Assembly: GCA_938040995.1 (NCBI GenBank) | Contig: CALHZT010000159.1 | Location: 1 to 41,572 of the forward strand | Length of the DNA: 41,572 bases | Direction: 5' to 3' | From: an uncultured Pirellulaceae bacterium | Lineage (GTDB): Bacteria > Planctomycetota > Planctomycetia > Pirellulales > Pirellulaceae | Shown: positions 29,365 through 38,767 of the stretch, in pieces | Layout of the letters: every line of letters begins with the position of its first letter | How positions within the stretch are numbered: position 1 is the stretch's first letter | Notes under the pieces: generated by a model | Told to the model about the DNA's origin: nothing | What the model saw: the letters and a program-made list of their open reading frames with translations, nothing else | Databases searched by the model: none | Position numbers and translations under genes: made by a program

Positions 29365-30135
29365 CTAGCAGTGATTCCCGTTTTCAATTTCTTCCAGCTT
29401 TGCCCGTAAGTCCTCAGGTAGCGTGAACTCTTCATTGACGCGCGACTGGGATGCTTCCATGTCCAATTCCTTAAGCACGTGATCACGGCTGGCTACGATG
29501 TGCTTCTCCATGGTCGATCGTGCTACATCCCTTTTGCGATCTTTGAATGCGGCAATGATTAACTCGTGTTCGTCGTGAGCTTGCTCAACGATTCGCAAAT
29601 CCAGAATGGGACGCTGCATTCGGAATACGCTGAATACCAAACGAGTGTCAGCAATTGCTCTCTGCAGACGAGCATTTCCAGTGACTTGCAAAATCAACAT
29701 ATGAAATGCCATATCAGCGGAAAGCAGCCGTTGCAGTAACTCATCACTCAGTCCAACCGGACCGCTACCATTAACAGAGCGTGCTGCCTCGGTTATTTTC
29801 TTCATCGCATTGCTAAGCGCAACAAGTTTGTCGATCTGCTTCGCCGTGATCCTGTCGGCGGCCTTCTCCGCTGCGAAGCTCTCAACAGCCTGCCGCATTT
29901 CGAACAAGTCGATTAGGTCTCGCCGGTCAAACGTGCGAAGAATGGCCCCTTTGCGAGGCATCTGTTCGACCAATCCTTCGCTCACGAGTTGACGGATGGC
30001 TTCGCCGACGGGAGTGCGACTCATCCCCAATACTTCTGCAATCTCTGCCTCAGTAATCACACTGCCGGACTGAAGCTTCCCGTTGAGAATCAGTTGCTGA
30101 ATGTGCGTGTACGCCTGCTCGGAAAGTGACCCCAT
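29365..30135 (-). CDS. GntR/FCD transcriptional regulator 3
   Basis: LSEQAYTHIQQLILNGKLQSGSVITEAEIAEVLGMSRTPVGEAIRQLVSEGLVEQMPRKGAILR; paralogous to regulator 2. Confidence 0.88.
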   Translation of the reverse strand: MGSLSEQAYTHIQQLILNGKLQSGSVITEAEIAEVLGMSRTPVGEAIRQLVSEGLVEQMPRKGAILRTFDRRDLIDLFEMRQAVESFAAEKAADRITAKQIDKLVALSNAMKKITEAARSVNGSGPVGLSDELLQRLLSADMAFHMLILQVTGNARLQRAIADTRLVFSVFRMQRPILDLRIVEQAHDEHELIIAAFKDRKRDVARSTMEKHIVASRDHVLKELDMEASQSRVNEEFTLPEDLRAKLEEIENGNHC

Positions 30136-30198
30136 TTACTTGCCTTCACTTAAGCTTATATGGCTGTTGATTGCTCAGCGGCTGGTACGGCAACTCGT

Positions 30199-30212
30199 CC
30201 GCCAATTGGCGG
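30199..30212. promoter_or_regulatory. 14-bp perfect palindrome CCGCCAATTGGCGG upstream of GntR 3
   Basis: Read directly; 64-77 bp before the ATG at 30135. Confidence 0.4.
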
Positions 30213-30519
30213 TTCGCCATGCCAAGCCACTCAAACGATGAATCAATTAAAAAAACGTGCGATTTTGGGGAATCTCCCCACCTACCAACACTTCTCAGGC
30301 ATCAGCAACAGAATAGCTGTCGCAGAGGAATTTTTCAATTCCTTTGTGGTATTCCAAGCTTACGAGAGGCAAGAAAATAGTGTTTTCGGACATGAGTTAC
30401 CATTCGACCCGAATAGTTTCAAGCGAGTTATCCGAAGATGAGCGTTGCACCAATCCTTGTCGGATTGGCTTACCGTAGCGCGAAAATAACACGCTGTACT
30501 TTTGCGACTTGGCGGCACG

Positions 30520-33500
30520 TCACCGTGATTGGGTTAGCACAGATGGCTGGCTAATGTCGTTACCAATTAGCAAAATGTCGGCGGTAGTGGCGTAGCCGAC
30601 ATCAACACTTGTTTGAATGTCCATACCGGCAGTGGTTTCGAACACATGGAAATCGTGATACTGCGATCTTTTCCGAGCTCGCAAGTACGCGCTACTCATG
30701 CCGTGTTCCCGGCGGGTCTCGACCGCTCCGGCCCAGTCGACGAGTACCGAGGGTTCATCGTCGGATAGAAGTTCGGGTATCGTTTCCCGATCCACAGGTG
30801 CGGAGTCGATTCTCGTGGCTTGCTTGACCGGCGTATCCAAAGGAAATTCGGCGCCAGTGAGGCGTGTTGCTGCCCCGATGCCGACGGTGAATTCAATATC
30901 GTCAACGTAGAAAGCGACGCCTTGCCCATTCCCGTTTGGTTGTGCGTTTCCGAATCCGCCGTCGGCGACGATGATAAGCGGAGTCGCCGATATCGTTCCG
31001 TTCGGTACGTCTCCGGTCAGCGTGATTGTATTCCAGCCGGTGCCAGCTTCGGCAAGTCCGACGAACCCGGCAGACCCGGAATTGTTTCCGTTAAAGTTGA
31101 TTTGCACGTAAACAGAGTCTGGTCCATCCAGAGTTGTTCCGTTTGGAATGAAGTAATCAACCGTAAAACTGAATTGCAATCCCTGAAACTGGGGCGAAAT
31201 GTTCAGGTCGCCGGCGTTGATGCTCTCGAAGCGAGAGGACCCGTTCAGCGTGACTGCGCCCACATTCCCGCGACTTCCGTCACCCGTAACAGAACCATTG
31301 ACCGTGTTTACGCTTATGCTGCTGCCGGCTTGGCTAATACCGCTTAATGGACTGTTATCCTGCCATAGCGTGGTTGGTGAAGGAGCCACATTGACGAACT
31401 CGATCTGGTTGGCCGAACTATACGCGTTCATCCAGAGGTCCCCGTTGACGACTGCATAAGCACTCGAGTTGGAATTTCGCAATGCGTTAAGGCTGTTGAC
31501 TCGGGGAACTCCCAGCGGAGCCAGCAGATTACCGACGTTACTGAATCGCATAACGGTCGAGCCGCTACTGGGACCAGTGCGAATGTAATGGAGCATCCGG
31601 AATCCGTTCGCAACGCTGGCCGTTCCTTCCGGGAAGCTGATTGTATAGTCGCCGTTATCGGTTTTGACGTGCGTGTTGAAGTTCCTGCCAGATTCGGTTT
31701 CCGAGTCGCCATCGGGAGTCGTGATGCGAAAATCAGCGCTCTGGTTCACGGGATTGAAATTCAACAGGGCGTAAATGTCATCCGAAACCCACGCGTTCCA
31801 GCCCGGCGGTCGAATGTCATCGGAATCGTAAAAGAACCGGTTGTTGGTTACGACTGTTGAACCTGGACCGCCGCCTACGTGCCCCGTCAGGGTTCCATCC
31901 TCGTCGTAAATGGCTGCAGCCGAGAATCCGCCGACGGCCTCGCTATGATTTGCGCCGCCATTTGGATTGGCAACGCTAACGTTGTTGGCGGATCCGTCAT
32001 CTTCGAAGGAGGTATTTCTCGCCACGTAACTGGTGTGTCGCCGTTCGGCACCATGCGTCCGAAACGTGTGCGCATTGTTGGCGGCGAAACCGGCGAAGTG
32101 ATTTCCATCCAGTGTGCCGGCTCCGTCATAGATGGAATGGCCGGAAACCGGGCTGGAAAAATCCGCATTCCCACGACTGTTACCAACGTACAGTGAATCC
32201 GTGACACGCTGGGTAAACGTCAGGAACGTACTGTTAAAGTTGTCGGCGAACAGATTCTCATGGAAGTTGGCAATCTCGCCGCGGTGATAGATCCCAATGC
32301 GGTGTTTATAAGCCGTGTAATTGTTAATCTGCGGCTCGCTGGGCGGCTCGTACGGGCGACCGTCAAAGAACGGGAGTAGCTGTGCCCCAACCGGGAGTTC
32401 AACATCTGACCCGCGATCGAAGTTCAGACCAATCGGAGACGCGTGCGAAGAGTTGAAATCAAACTGCCGAAGGTTGGTGCGGCTGGCATTTACGCCGTTG
32501 TATTGCGGGTCGGTAGCCGCGGCTCCGATGGGGCGGCGGGGAAGGATGAACCAAAAGCCCGTGCCCTCGGAGCCTGCCGAAACATTCCCCACCCACGTAT
32601 TGTCAGGATTGGTAATCCAGTAGGCCGCCGAACTCAGGAACCGATTTCCGTTCTGCCCAACATGATCGTGGGTATCGACGATGAATGGATCATTCAGGTC
32701 GGGTGCAAACTGGCCGACCGCATCACTTCGCCCAACCTTGTGAATTCCAAATGCGATATTGGAAATGAACTCGTTGCCGGTTTCGACACCGTCCTCCATA
32801 AAGAAGCCATGTCCGTGAATGTCGTGCAGGACGACACCTTCGATCAGGAGATTGTGGGTGCCGTGAACCGTTAGGCCACGGTTGTTCGAATTCGTAATGC
32901 TCGCGCCGCGAAGAATATCGCCGCTTCTGTCTCCAGCAATGTGCCAGTGAATCGGGTAGCGTCCCAGTCGGCTAGTCTGGCCCATACGGTCAAACTGCAC
33001 GCTATCTACAGTGATCTGACCTGCGGATGCCATGATCATCGTGTGACCGCCAAACCCGTCACCGACGCCGGCATTGAAGCGATTCCGGTCGCCGAACTGG
33101 TTGTCGGTGTCGTGAGACGCCAGGCCCTGGATCTTGACGTTACGATTGAGAACAGCGACTTCTGCCCTCAAATCAATTTGCAGCTCACCGCCGCCCTGCC
33201 CCGTCTCGCCAAAGTTGTTGCGCCAAACCCCATAGTCGGCAAAGTCAACGCCGCCAAAACCATCTCCATTGCCATTGAGCGCCGATTCGTCTGAGGCCCC
33301 AAGGTTGTCCTGCCAGATCGTAAAATCGGCGGCGTCCACGATGTTGTCGAGGTTGAAATCGCCGGGCAGACTGACTGGATCGCCATAGCTTTCAATCTCT
33401 CCGTAATGGCGATTGTTCAGCGGTGTGTTGAGCGTGATCAGCGACGTGCCGTCTCCCTGATCGCTGATGGCTGTGATGAAACGTACATCTTCGTCGCGAT

Positions 33501-34176
33501 AGTCATCGGTGGAGCTGGCGATGACGATCTGGTCGCCGACTTCCCAGTTAAGTGAACCATCGGCAGCGTTAATGCTGCCGTCATGGTTGCGATCAATCGC
33601 CTGTTCGACAAGAATCTGGTTTGAATTCTGATTGGCAGTCGCGGCCAGACGTGTAAATGTCAACCTTTCTTCGCCGAAAAACTGAAGCCGTCCGCCGCCG
33701 CCAACCATCAGGAAGGCATTATTGTTGTTGACGGTACCCACGCCTTCGATGTTAAACGAGCTGTTAATCTCTTCGCCCGTTAGCGTGATCGTAAAGTCGT
33801 TGGCATCATATCGATTCGCCTCCGTGCCAATCTGGAAAACGCCGCCGCTGTTAACGTGAATCCAGTCGGAAGTCAGCGACTTGTCGACACCAGGCGATTC
33901 TTCCACGTCCAGGATGCCCTGAACGACCAGTTCTTCGGTCACATGACTGGTGCCGGTCAGCGTCACAGTTACCGCCGGTGGAATGATGGCTCGTGTAGTC
34001 GAGTCAGGAACGCCAGCACTCCATGTGTTGGCGTCACCCCAGGCTCCAGACTGGACAGCAGTCGTTACCGCCAAAAGTCGACGCGACTCAAGAGGTTCGA
34101 CACCCAGCCGGTTTGCAGTCTTCTTCCGCTTGTAGCCACTCTTCGTCGATACGATACGCTCGAAAATATTCCACAT
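30520..34176 (-). CDS. Large extracellular G8-domain / right-handed parallel beta-helix protein (CEMIP/TMEM2-like) with inserted dockerin-like cassette
   Basis: VEPLESRRLLA planctomycete N-terminus; AWGDANTWSAGVPDSTTRAIIPPAVTVTLTGTSHVTEELVVQGILDV (G8); GDFNLDNIVDAADFTIWQDNLG...GVDFADYGVWRNNFGE (dockerin-like); RAEVAVLNRNVKIQG; YPIHWHIAGDRSGDILRGASITNSNNRGLTVHGTHNLLIEGVVLHDIHGHGFFMEDG (PbH1). Confidence 0.8.
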   Translation of the reverse strand: MWNIFERIVSTKSGYKRKKTANRLGVEPLESRRLLAVTTAVQSGAWGDANTWSAGVPDSTTRAIIPPAVTVTLTGTSHVTEELVVQGILDVEESPGVDKSLTSDWIHVNSGGVFQIGTEANRYDANDFTITLTGEEINSSFNIEGVGTVNNNNAFLMVGGGGRLQFFGEERLTFTRLAATANQNSNQILVEQAIDRNHDGSINAADGSLNWEVGDQIVIASSTDDYRDEDVRFITAISDQGDGTSLITLNTPLNNRHYGEIESYGDPVSLPGDFNLDNIVDAADFTIWQDNLGASDESALNGNGDGFGGVDFADYGVWRNNFGETGQGGGELQIDLRAEVAVLNRNVKIQGLASHDTDNQFGDRNRFNAGVGDGFGGHTMIMASAGQITVDSVQFDRMGQTSRLGRYPIHWHIAGDRSGDILRGASITNSNNRGLTVHGTHNLLIEGVVLHDIHGHGFFMEDGVETGNEFISNIAFGIHKVGRSDAVGQFAPDLNDPFIVDTHDHVGQNGNRFLSSAAYWITNPDNTWVGNVSAGSEGTGFWFILPRRPIGAAATDPQYNGVNASRTNLRQFDFNSSHASPIGLNFDRGSDVELPVGAQLLPFFDGRPYEPPSEPQINNYTAYKHRIGIYHRGEIANFHENLFADNFNSTFLTFTQRVTDSLYVGNSRGNADFSSPVSGHSIYDGAGTLDGNHFAGFAANNAHTFRTHGAERRHTSYVARNTSFEDDGSANNVSVANPNGGANHSEAVGGFSAAAIYDEDGTLTGHVGGGPGSTVVTNNRFFYDSDDIRPPGWNAWVSDDIYALLNFNPVNQSADFRITTPDGDSETESGRNFNTHVKTDNGDYTISFPEGTASVANGFRMLHYIRTGPSSGSTVMRFSNVGNLLAPLGVPRVNSLNALRNSNSSAYAVVNGDLWMNAYSSANQIEFVNVAPSPTTLWQDNSPLSGISQAGSSISVNTVNGSVTGDGSRGNVGAVTLNGSSRFESINAGDLNISPQFQGLQFSFTVDYFIPNGTTLDGPDSVYVQINFNGNNSGSAGFVGLAEAGTGWNTITLTGDVPNGTISATPLIIVADGGFGNAQPNGNGQGVAFYVDDIEFTVGIGAATRLTGAEFPLDTPVKQATRIDSAPVDRETIPELLSDDEPSVLVDWAGAVETRREHGMSSAYLRARKRSQYHDFHVFETTAGMDIQTSVDVGYATTADILLIGNDISQPSVLTQSR

Positions 34177-34551
34177 ATTGAATCCACTTTTTTGAGGTGT
34201 GAATACTGCCGCAAACTGGCCACACGCTCGTTTTTGATAACAACGAACGCTTCTGAATTCCACTATAGGCTTGTAGTATTCTACTCGCTAAGGGAAGAAT
34301 CGACACTTCATGCGCGACTTAGTAAACCAAATTTGTTGAGCGATTGTATTCGGCCCCCTCAGATTGGGTGTATCCGTCCCGAAGGCGGCACCACGTTTCC
34401 ATTGGGCTTTTGCGAAAACGCTACGACGTAAGCAACCGTTCGCCGTATGCTTGCTGCGACCGCCAGCTGGAGTCCCATTGCGCCACACTGAGATTTAAGA
34501 CGCGAACCTCCGTGGCGGCGGCACGAATAAGGTATGAATCAATACCAAGTC

Positions 34552-35625
34552 CTACTCGTATGTGTGACGTTTGACGAAATGATCTTTAAGCGTTTCGTCT
34601 GCTTCAAAACGTCGGATGTAACCGGTGCCGTTATCATCATCCACGTGATGACAGAGGCCCCAGCGAAGTCCTTCGAGCGGGCCGTTGTCATGATCGGGCG
34701 TGCGGAACAGACCGTTCGCATGGGGAGCGCCCTTGATAACCGCCTGAATCTCAAAGTTGATGCCGTCAGGAGCCCACTGAATCGTGTTCTTCTCGGGACC
34801 ATCCGTCGTGAGCATCGCGGCGATGCCACCGTTGTAATGCCAAACGCAAACTTCGTGACCAGAATTGGTCACAGGATTGTATTCGCTGCGAACGTAGGGG
34901 CCTTCAGGCTGGTCAGCGATGGCAACACCCCATTTCGTCTCGCGCCCACCGAAGAACATCTCTTCGCCCATCGGTTCGCCCTTGTAGTACAGGTAAAACT
35001 TGTTTTGAAAGAACATCAGCGTGGGGTCGTGGACTTTGTGGCTGTCGAAGCTACCCTTCTTTGACACAAGGAAGCGATTGTCTTCGTCACCTTCCCATTC
35101 GCCGTCGGCCGACGTTTTCAGAATCGGGCCGTCGACTTTTCTCCACGGGCCAAACGGCGAATCGGCGACCGCCATCGAAACGTGCTCGAACGATCGTCGA
35201 ACATAGGGATGTTGGACAACCTGATAGACGAGATAGAACTTGCCGTCATGCGCAAGTACTTCGGGCGTGAAGACGCTCCGGTCATCGTAACTTCCTGCCG
35301 GCCCTCGCTCGATGGCGACGGCGTCTTCTTCCCAATGCCAGCCATCCTTGCTCGTGCCATGCCAGACGTCGCACTTGTCCCACGGGAACGTCTTGTTGTC
35401 CAGATCGCCTGAGCCGAAACCGTAACTCTTGCCAACCGACTTGGTGTACCAGACATGATACGTATCATCGACCTGAATCACCGCACTTGGGTCGCGGCGG
35501 ACCGTGTCGGCTTTCTTTTCAGCCAGGTCGCCGGTGATGTCTTTGCTGACGATTTCGCAAAACCATTCCGGGCCTTTGTCCCAGGCCTGGGCTCGAATAC
35601 TGGCGGCGCTAAGTTTCTTGGTCAT
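34552..35625 (-). CDS. GH117-type alpha-1,3-(3,6-anhydro)-L-galactosidase (neoagarobiose hydrolase), no signal peptide
   Basis: [108 protein letters not shown] (five-bladed propeller, GH117-like). Confidence 0.82.
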   Translation of the reverse strand: MTKKLSAASIRAQAWDKGPEWFCEIVSKDITGDLAEKKADTVRRDPSAVIQVDDTYHVWYTKSVGKSYGFGSGDLDNKTFPWDKCDVWHGTSKDGWHWEEDAVAIERGPAGSYDDRSVFTPEVLAHDGKFYLVYQVVQHPYVRRSFEHVSMAVADSPFGPWRKVDGPILKTSADGEWEGDEDNRFLVSKKGSFDSHKVHDPTLMFFQNKFYLYYKGEPMGEEMFFGGRETKWGVAIADQPEGPYVRSEYNPVTNSGHEVCVWHYNGGIAAMLTTDGPEKNTIQWAPDGINFEIQAVIKGAPHANGLFRTPDHDNGPLEGLRWGLCHHVDDDNGTGYIRRFEADETLKDHFVKRHTYE

Positions 35626-35642
35626 GGGGTAAGTCTTTCCTT

Positions 35643-37961
35643 TTACTTCTGGTCAGCAACCTGCCCATAGGCTTTTTCGTACAGGTCCTTGTTGAATGCT
35701 TTGGCGGCGTCAACCAGTGGTTTGTAAGGAATGTCTGCGACCGTCACAAAGCCAATCGGGTAATTTTCTCCATCGTGCGGCCGACCGGTAACCGGCGAGT
35801 CCAGATACTGGAACCAGTGAGCGCCGACGAAATACGGGTTCTCGATGACGGACTGCATATAAGCCGTATACATCGCGGCTCGATCCTGCTGGTCGGCTGC
35901 GTGAATGATTCCCGAATGGAAGTAGCCGGTATCATTCGAACCCATATGCCATTCGCCAATGATGCTGGGCTTGTCGACGTGCGGGAGAAAGTCCCAAACC
36001 CGTTTGCCCAGCTGCTCGTGGTAAAAGTTGTAGCTCATCATGTCGCAGTACTTTGACGCCGCCTGGCGACTTTCGGCGGTCAATGCCCACGGAGCCATTC
36101 GGCAACCGAGATACATATGGTTCGGCATCACCTCAGCCAGCGCGTCATGGACGATGCGGAAGTATCCATCGCAGTACATCTGGGAAAGCTCAGAAAAGTC
36201 GTTGAGCATCTCCGGATCTTCATACTTTTCCTGCCTGGGAAAACCGGCAGCGAACGCATCCCACGATTCGACGTCTGTCCCCCACGCTTCATTAAGTTTG
36301 GCGGAGTCGCCGTATTTCGATTTCAGCTTTTCGACCCAGGCCGCTTTTAATGGCGACTCAGACGCATTCAGCGCCAAGCCGTTAATGACAATTCCGAAGC
36401 GGTGAGAGGGCGAATTCATATTCCCCCACGACTTTTCATTGTCGACAAAGACACCAACGCACCACGGATTGTTTTGCACTTCATCAGCGATGACCTTCAC
36501 TGTCGCCTTGGCACGGCGCTCGAACTCAGGATCAAACACATCGGGCATCGGACCCCAGTAGTCGTGACCGGAACTGACGGTTTTGAATTCGCCAATGATC
36601 CAGCCGTTGGCGAAATACGGCAGCCGATTCATCTGGTAATACGAAGCGTCCGTCCAGTTGCCGGTGCAGGTAAAGCCCCAATCCTTGAATCGCTTGATAG
36701 TGATGTCTCGCCAGTTTGCCATGATCTCATCGTTGGTCTTGCCTCCATATTTGCGTTCGAGGTTCGCACGATAAAAAGTGAACACCTCACCGTGTCGAAT
36801 CGGACCGATGTGTGCTTCGCGGCGGTAACCATAGTGCTTTGCCAGCGGGTCGCTGTATTCAGGCAGCCACGTAAAGAACTTTCGGCGTTCCGGGTAAGCC
36901 ACGTGAGCCGTTGCCCGGGCTTCATCCGACGATGGCTTGATGTCGAGCGAGTCTTCGGGGGTGACGTCTTCTGGATCGCGGTAGCGGACTGAATCATCAC
37001 GAAAATCTACGCCCGTAAAAGTCGACGTATTCGACATGCGTACGTTCGCGATCCCGGTCGCGTAGTAGAGGTAGCCGTCTGGATCGACCATCGTCCAACG
37101 ATCGCCAATCTTTTCAGTACGGAAAAAGCCAGTCGCCTTGAGCTTGGGGCCTTTTTTCCACCCGCCATATTGGCTGCGATCATCCGACCAGCCGCCTGCA
37201 TTCAATTCGGCAAGCTCCGCCTCAGTGCGACGTTGCAGGTCCTCGGCGTCTTTGACTTTGCCATCAAAATCGACAGCCGTACTTTGACCAAACTCATCGA
37301 CGAGTTTCTCGTAGTAGTTTTCCTTTACGGGTGGATTGGTGACGAACTTCAGGTTATCGAACACCAATACGTCCGGATCGGCACCGTCACGAACAAAAAA
37401 CTCAATCAACTTGATCTTCGAACAGTCGCCTTTCTGTTTCAGGCCGGCAACGACCATCTTCGTGCCAACGCCCTCGAGCGATTGCGGGTCTTCGCGAAGT
37501 CCCCGGTCGGTATCCACATATTCACCAACGAGTTCGAAGTAGTAAGTCGTCGGTCCGCCTTTGGGAACGCAGATCATGCGGTTCAAATGGACTCCGTCGT
37601 TGGCTGTGATCCGGCAATAAAGCACGATCGACGAAGGGCCCGTGTTCGTTGCGTCGAAAGACAGTCGATATGCTTTCAACCCACTGCAATCCCACGGCTC
37701 TTTCGCCTGGAACTTGATGCTCGAGAAACCCCGATCTACCGGAAATGCGACTTGCAATGCGCGACTGCCTTCGGTCACGCCATCGCCAGTTACCAGGCTG
37801 ACCTCAACACCGTCGACTCCGACGGAATCGTCGATCGCATCCATCTCAAAGGAATGGACCGCGATTGAATCTTCGCCGTATGTCACGTTGGCGGTGATCG
37901 CGGCAAGGAGTAACAGGAAGCCAAAAGAAACAGTTCGTTTGCGGGTAGAGTTGTTTGCCAT
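35643..37961 (-). CDS. Secreted GH50-type beta-agarase (copy 2)
   Basis: Signal peptide [136 protein letters not shown] opens at 38009. Confidence 0.87.
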   Translation of the reverse strand: MANNSTRKRTVSFGFLLLLAAITANVTYGEDSIAVHSFEMDAIDDSVGVDGVEVSLVTGDGVTEGSRALQVAFPVDRGFSSIKFQAKEPWDCSGLKAYRLSFDATNTGPSSIVLYCRITANDGVHLNRMICVPKGGPTTYYFELVGEYVDTDRGLREDPQSLEGVGTKMVVAGLKQKGDCSKIKLIEFFVRDGADPDVLVFDNLKFVTNPPVKENYYEKLVDEFGQSTAVDFDGKVKDAEDLQRRTEAELAELNAGGWSDDRSQYGGWKKGPKLKATGFFRTEKIGDRWTMVDPDGYLYYATGIANVRMSNTSTFTGVDFRDDSVRYRDPEDVTPEDSLDIKPSSDEARATAHVAYPERRKFFTWLPEYSDPLAKHYGYRREAHIGPIRHGEVFTFYRANLERKYGGKTNDEIMANWRDITIKRFKDWGFTCTGNWTDASYYQMNRLPYFANGWIIGEFKTVSSGHDYWGPMPDVFDPEFERRAKATVKVIADEVQNNPWCVGVFVDNEKSWGNMNSPSHRFGIVINGLALNASESPLKAAWVEKLKSKYGDSAKLNEAWGTDVESWDAFAAGFPRQEKYEDPEMLNDFSELSQMYCDGYFRIVHDALAEVMPNHMYLGCRMAPWALTAESRQAASKYCDMMSYNFYHEQLGKRVWDFLPHVDKPSIIGEWHMGSNDTGYFHSGIIHAADQQDRAAMYTAYMQSVIENPYFVGAHWFQYLDSPVTGRPHDGENYPIGFVTVADIPYKPLVDAAKAFNKDLYEKAYGQVADQK

Positions 37962-38339
37962 TTTTGCCTTCGATACTGAAATTGACCGGTTCTCGCGCGT
38001 GTTCGCCAAGTTGGCGAGATACGTGGAGTCGCTGTTTTTTACGGCTGAAATTCAGAGGGCCAGCTTGCGAGTTCCACAGAGCGTTTTCGGGATTCTATCT
38101 GATCCACTTTCGAGTTTCCACTGCCGATGAGGTGACGTCATCGGTTTAGAGCAATTCTGAGGTTATCGTTCGCCAATGTAGTCAAGTCCTGCAATTGAAC
38201 GCGCCGCCTTGACACAATTGGCAGAACTATTGGCAATCGCGCGGCTTCGTTCATCACCATTGCTTCGGCGAGCGGGAAGGTCTTGCTGGAGACGATTTAT
38301 TGCCGCCGTTTGCCTGACTTCGGTCGCTCGCCCCAAGCA

Positions 38340-38408
38340 ACCCTCCTCCGACGCAGTGGTGTCATGCGAAGAATGAGCAGGGCATACCACGTGTCGCCTG
38401 AGGAGGGT
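38340..38408. repeat. Imperfect palindromic hairpin element
   Basis: Arm accctcctccgacgcagtggtgtcatgc versus reverse complement of gcataccacgtgtcgcctgaggagggt. Confidence 0.65.
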
Positions 38409-38548
38409 CGGAGCCTTAGCGACGGGGAGGAGCGGCCATACGCGTCGATGTATCTGCAACTGTTCAGGTCCGTTCTGGGCAACGTAAAATCCGCTGCAAG
38501 GCCAACTTTACAACACCACAGCGTCAACCTGAAACAGGCACGAAAAAC

Positions 38549-38686
38549 GTAACCGTTCACGGATATTTACGTCTCCCCGGGTTCGAGAGGGTCAGGCACA
38601 AATTTTCGGCGTTCGTCCGCAAAGCGATATAAGTCAGTTTGCCGCCGAAAAAATTGAGCCAGACCCTTGCCCGCATGAACGGTTAC
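38549..38686. repeat. ~138-bp palindromic MITE/REP-like element bounded by gtaaccgttca / tgaacggttac inverted repeats
   Basis: Perfect 11-bp terminal inverted repeat plus internal inverted similarity (agggtcaggcacaaattttcggcg vs agggtctggctcaattttttcggcgg). The right arm is copy B of the dispersed repeat at 4747-4814. Confidence 0.8.
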
Positions 38687-38687
38687 C

Positions 38688-38720
38688 AAAAAACAGCCTC
38701 GCCCGGAGAGGACGAGGCTG
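38688..38720 (-). terminator. Rho-independent terminator of the PDZ-protein transcript
   Basis: On the minus strand: CAGCCTCGtcctctccgggCGAGGCTGTTTTTT (8-bp perfect stem plus 6 T). Confidence 0.85.
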
Positions 38721-38767
38721 CAAATCACGAACACAGTCGCGACTGGATGGATTCCTGATCTACAAAG

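Noticed and set aside
30266-30280. tggggaatctcccca inverted repeat
   Set aside because: Short imperfect palindrome with no clear relation to a promoter; could be chance.
38163-38560. Minus-strand ORFs of 87-98 aa in the right intergenic island
   Set aside because: They run through palindromic repeat sequence and have no recognisable domain.
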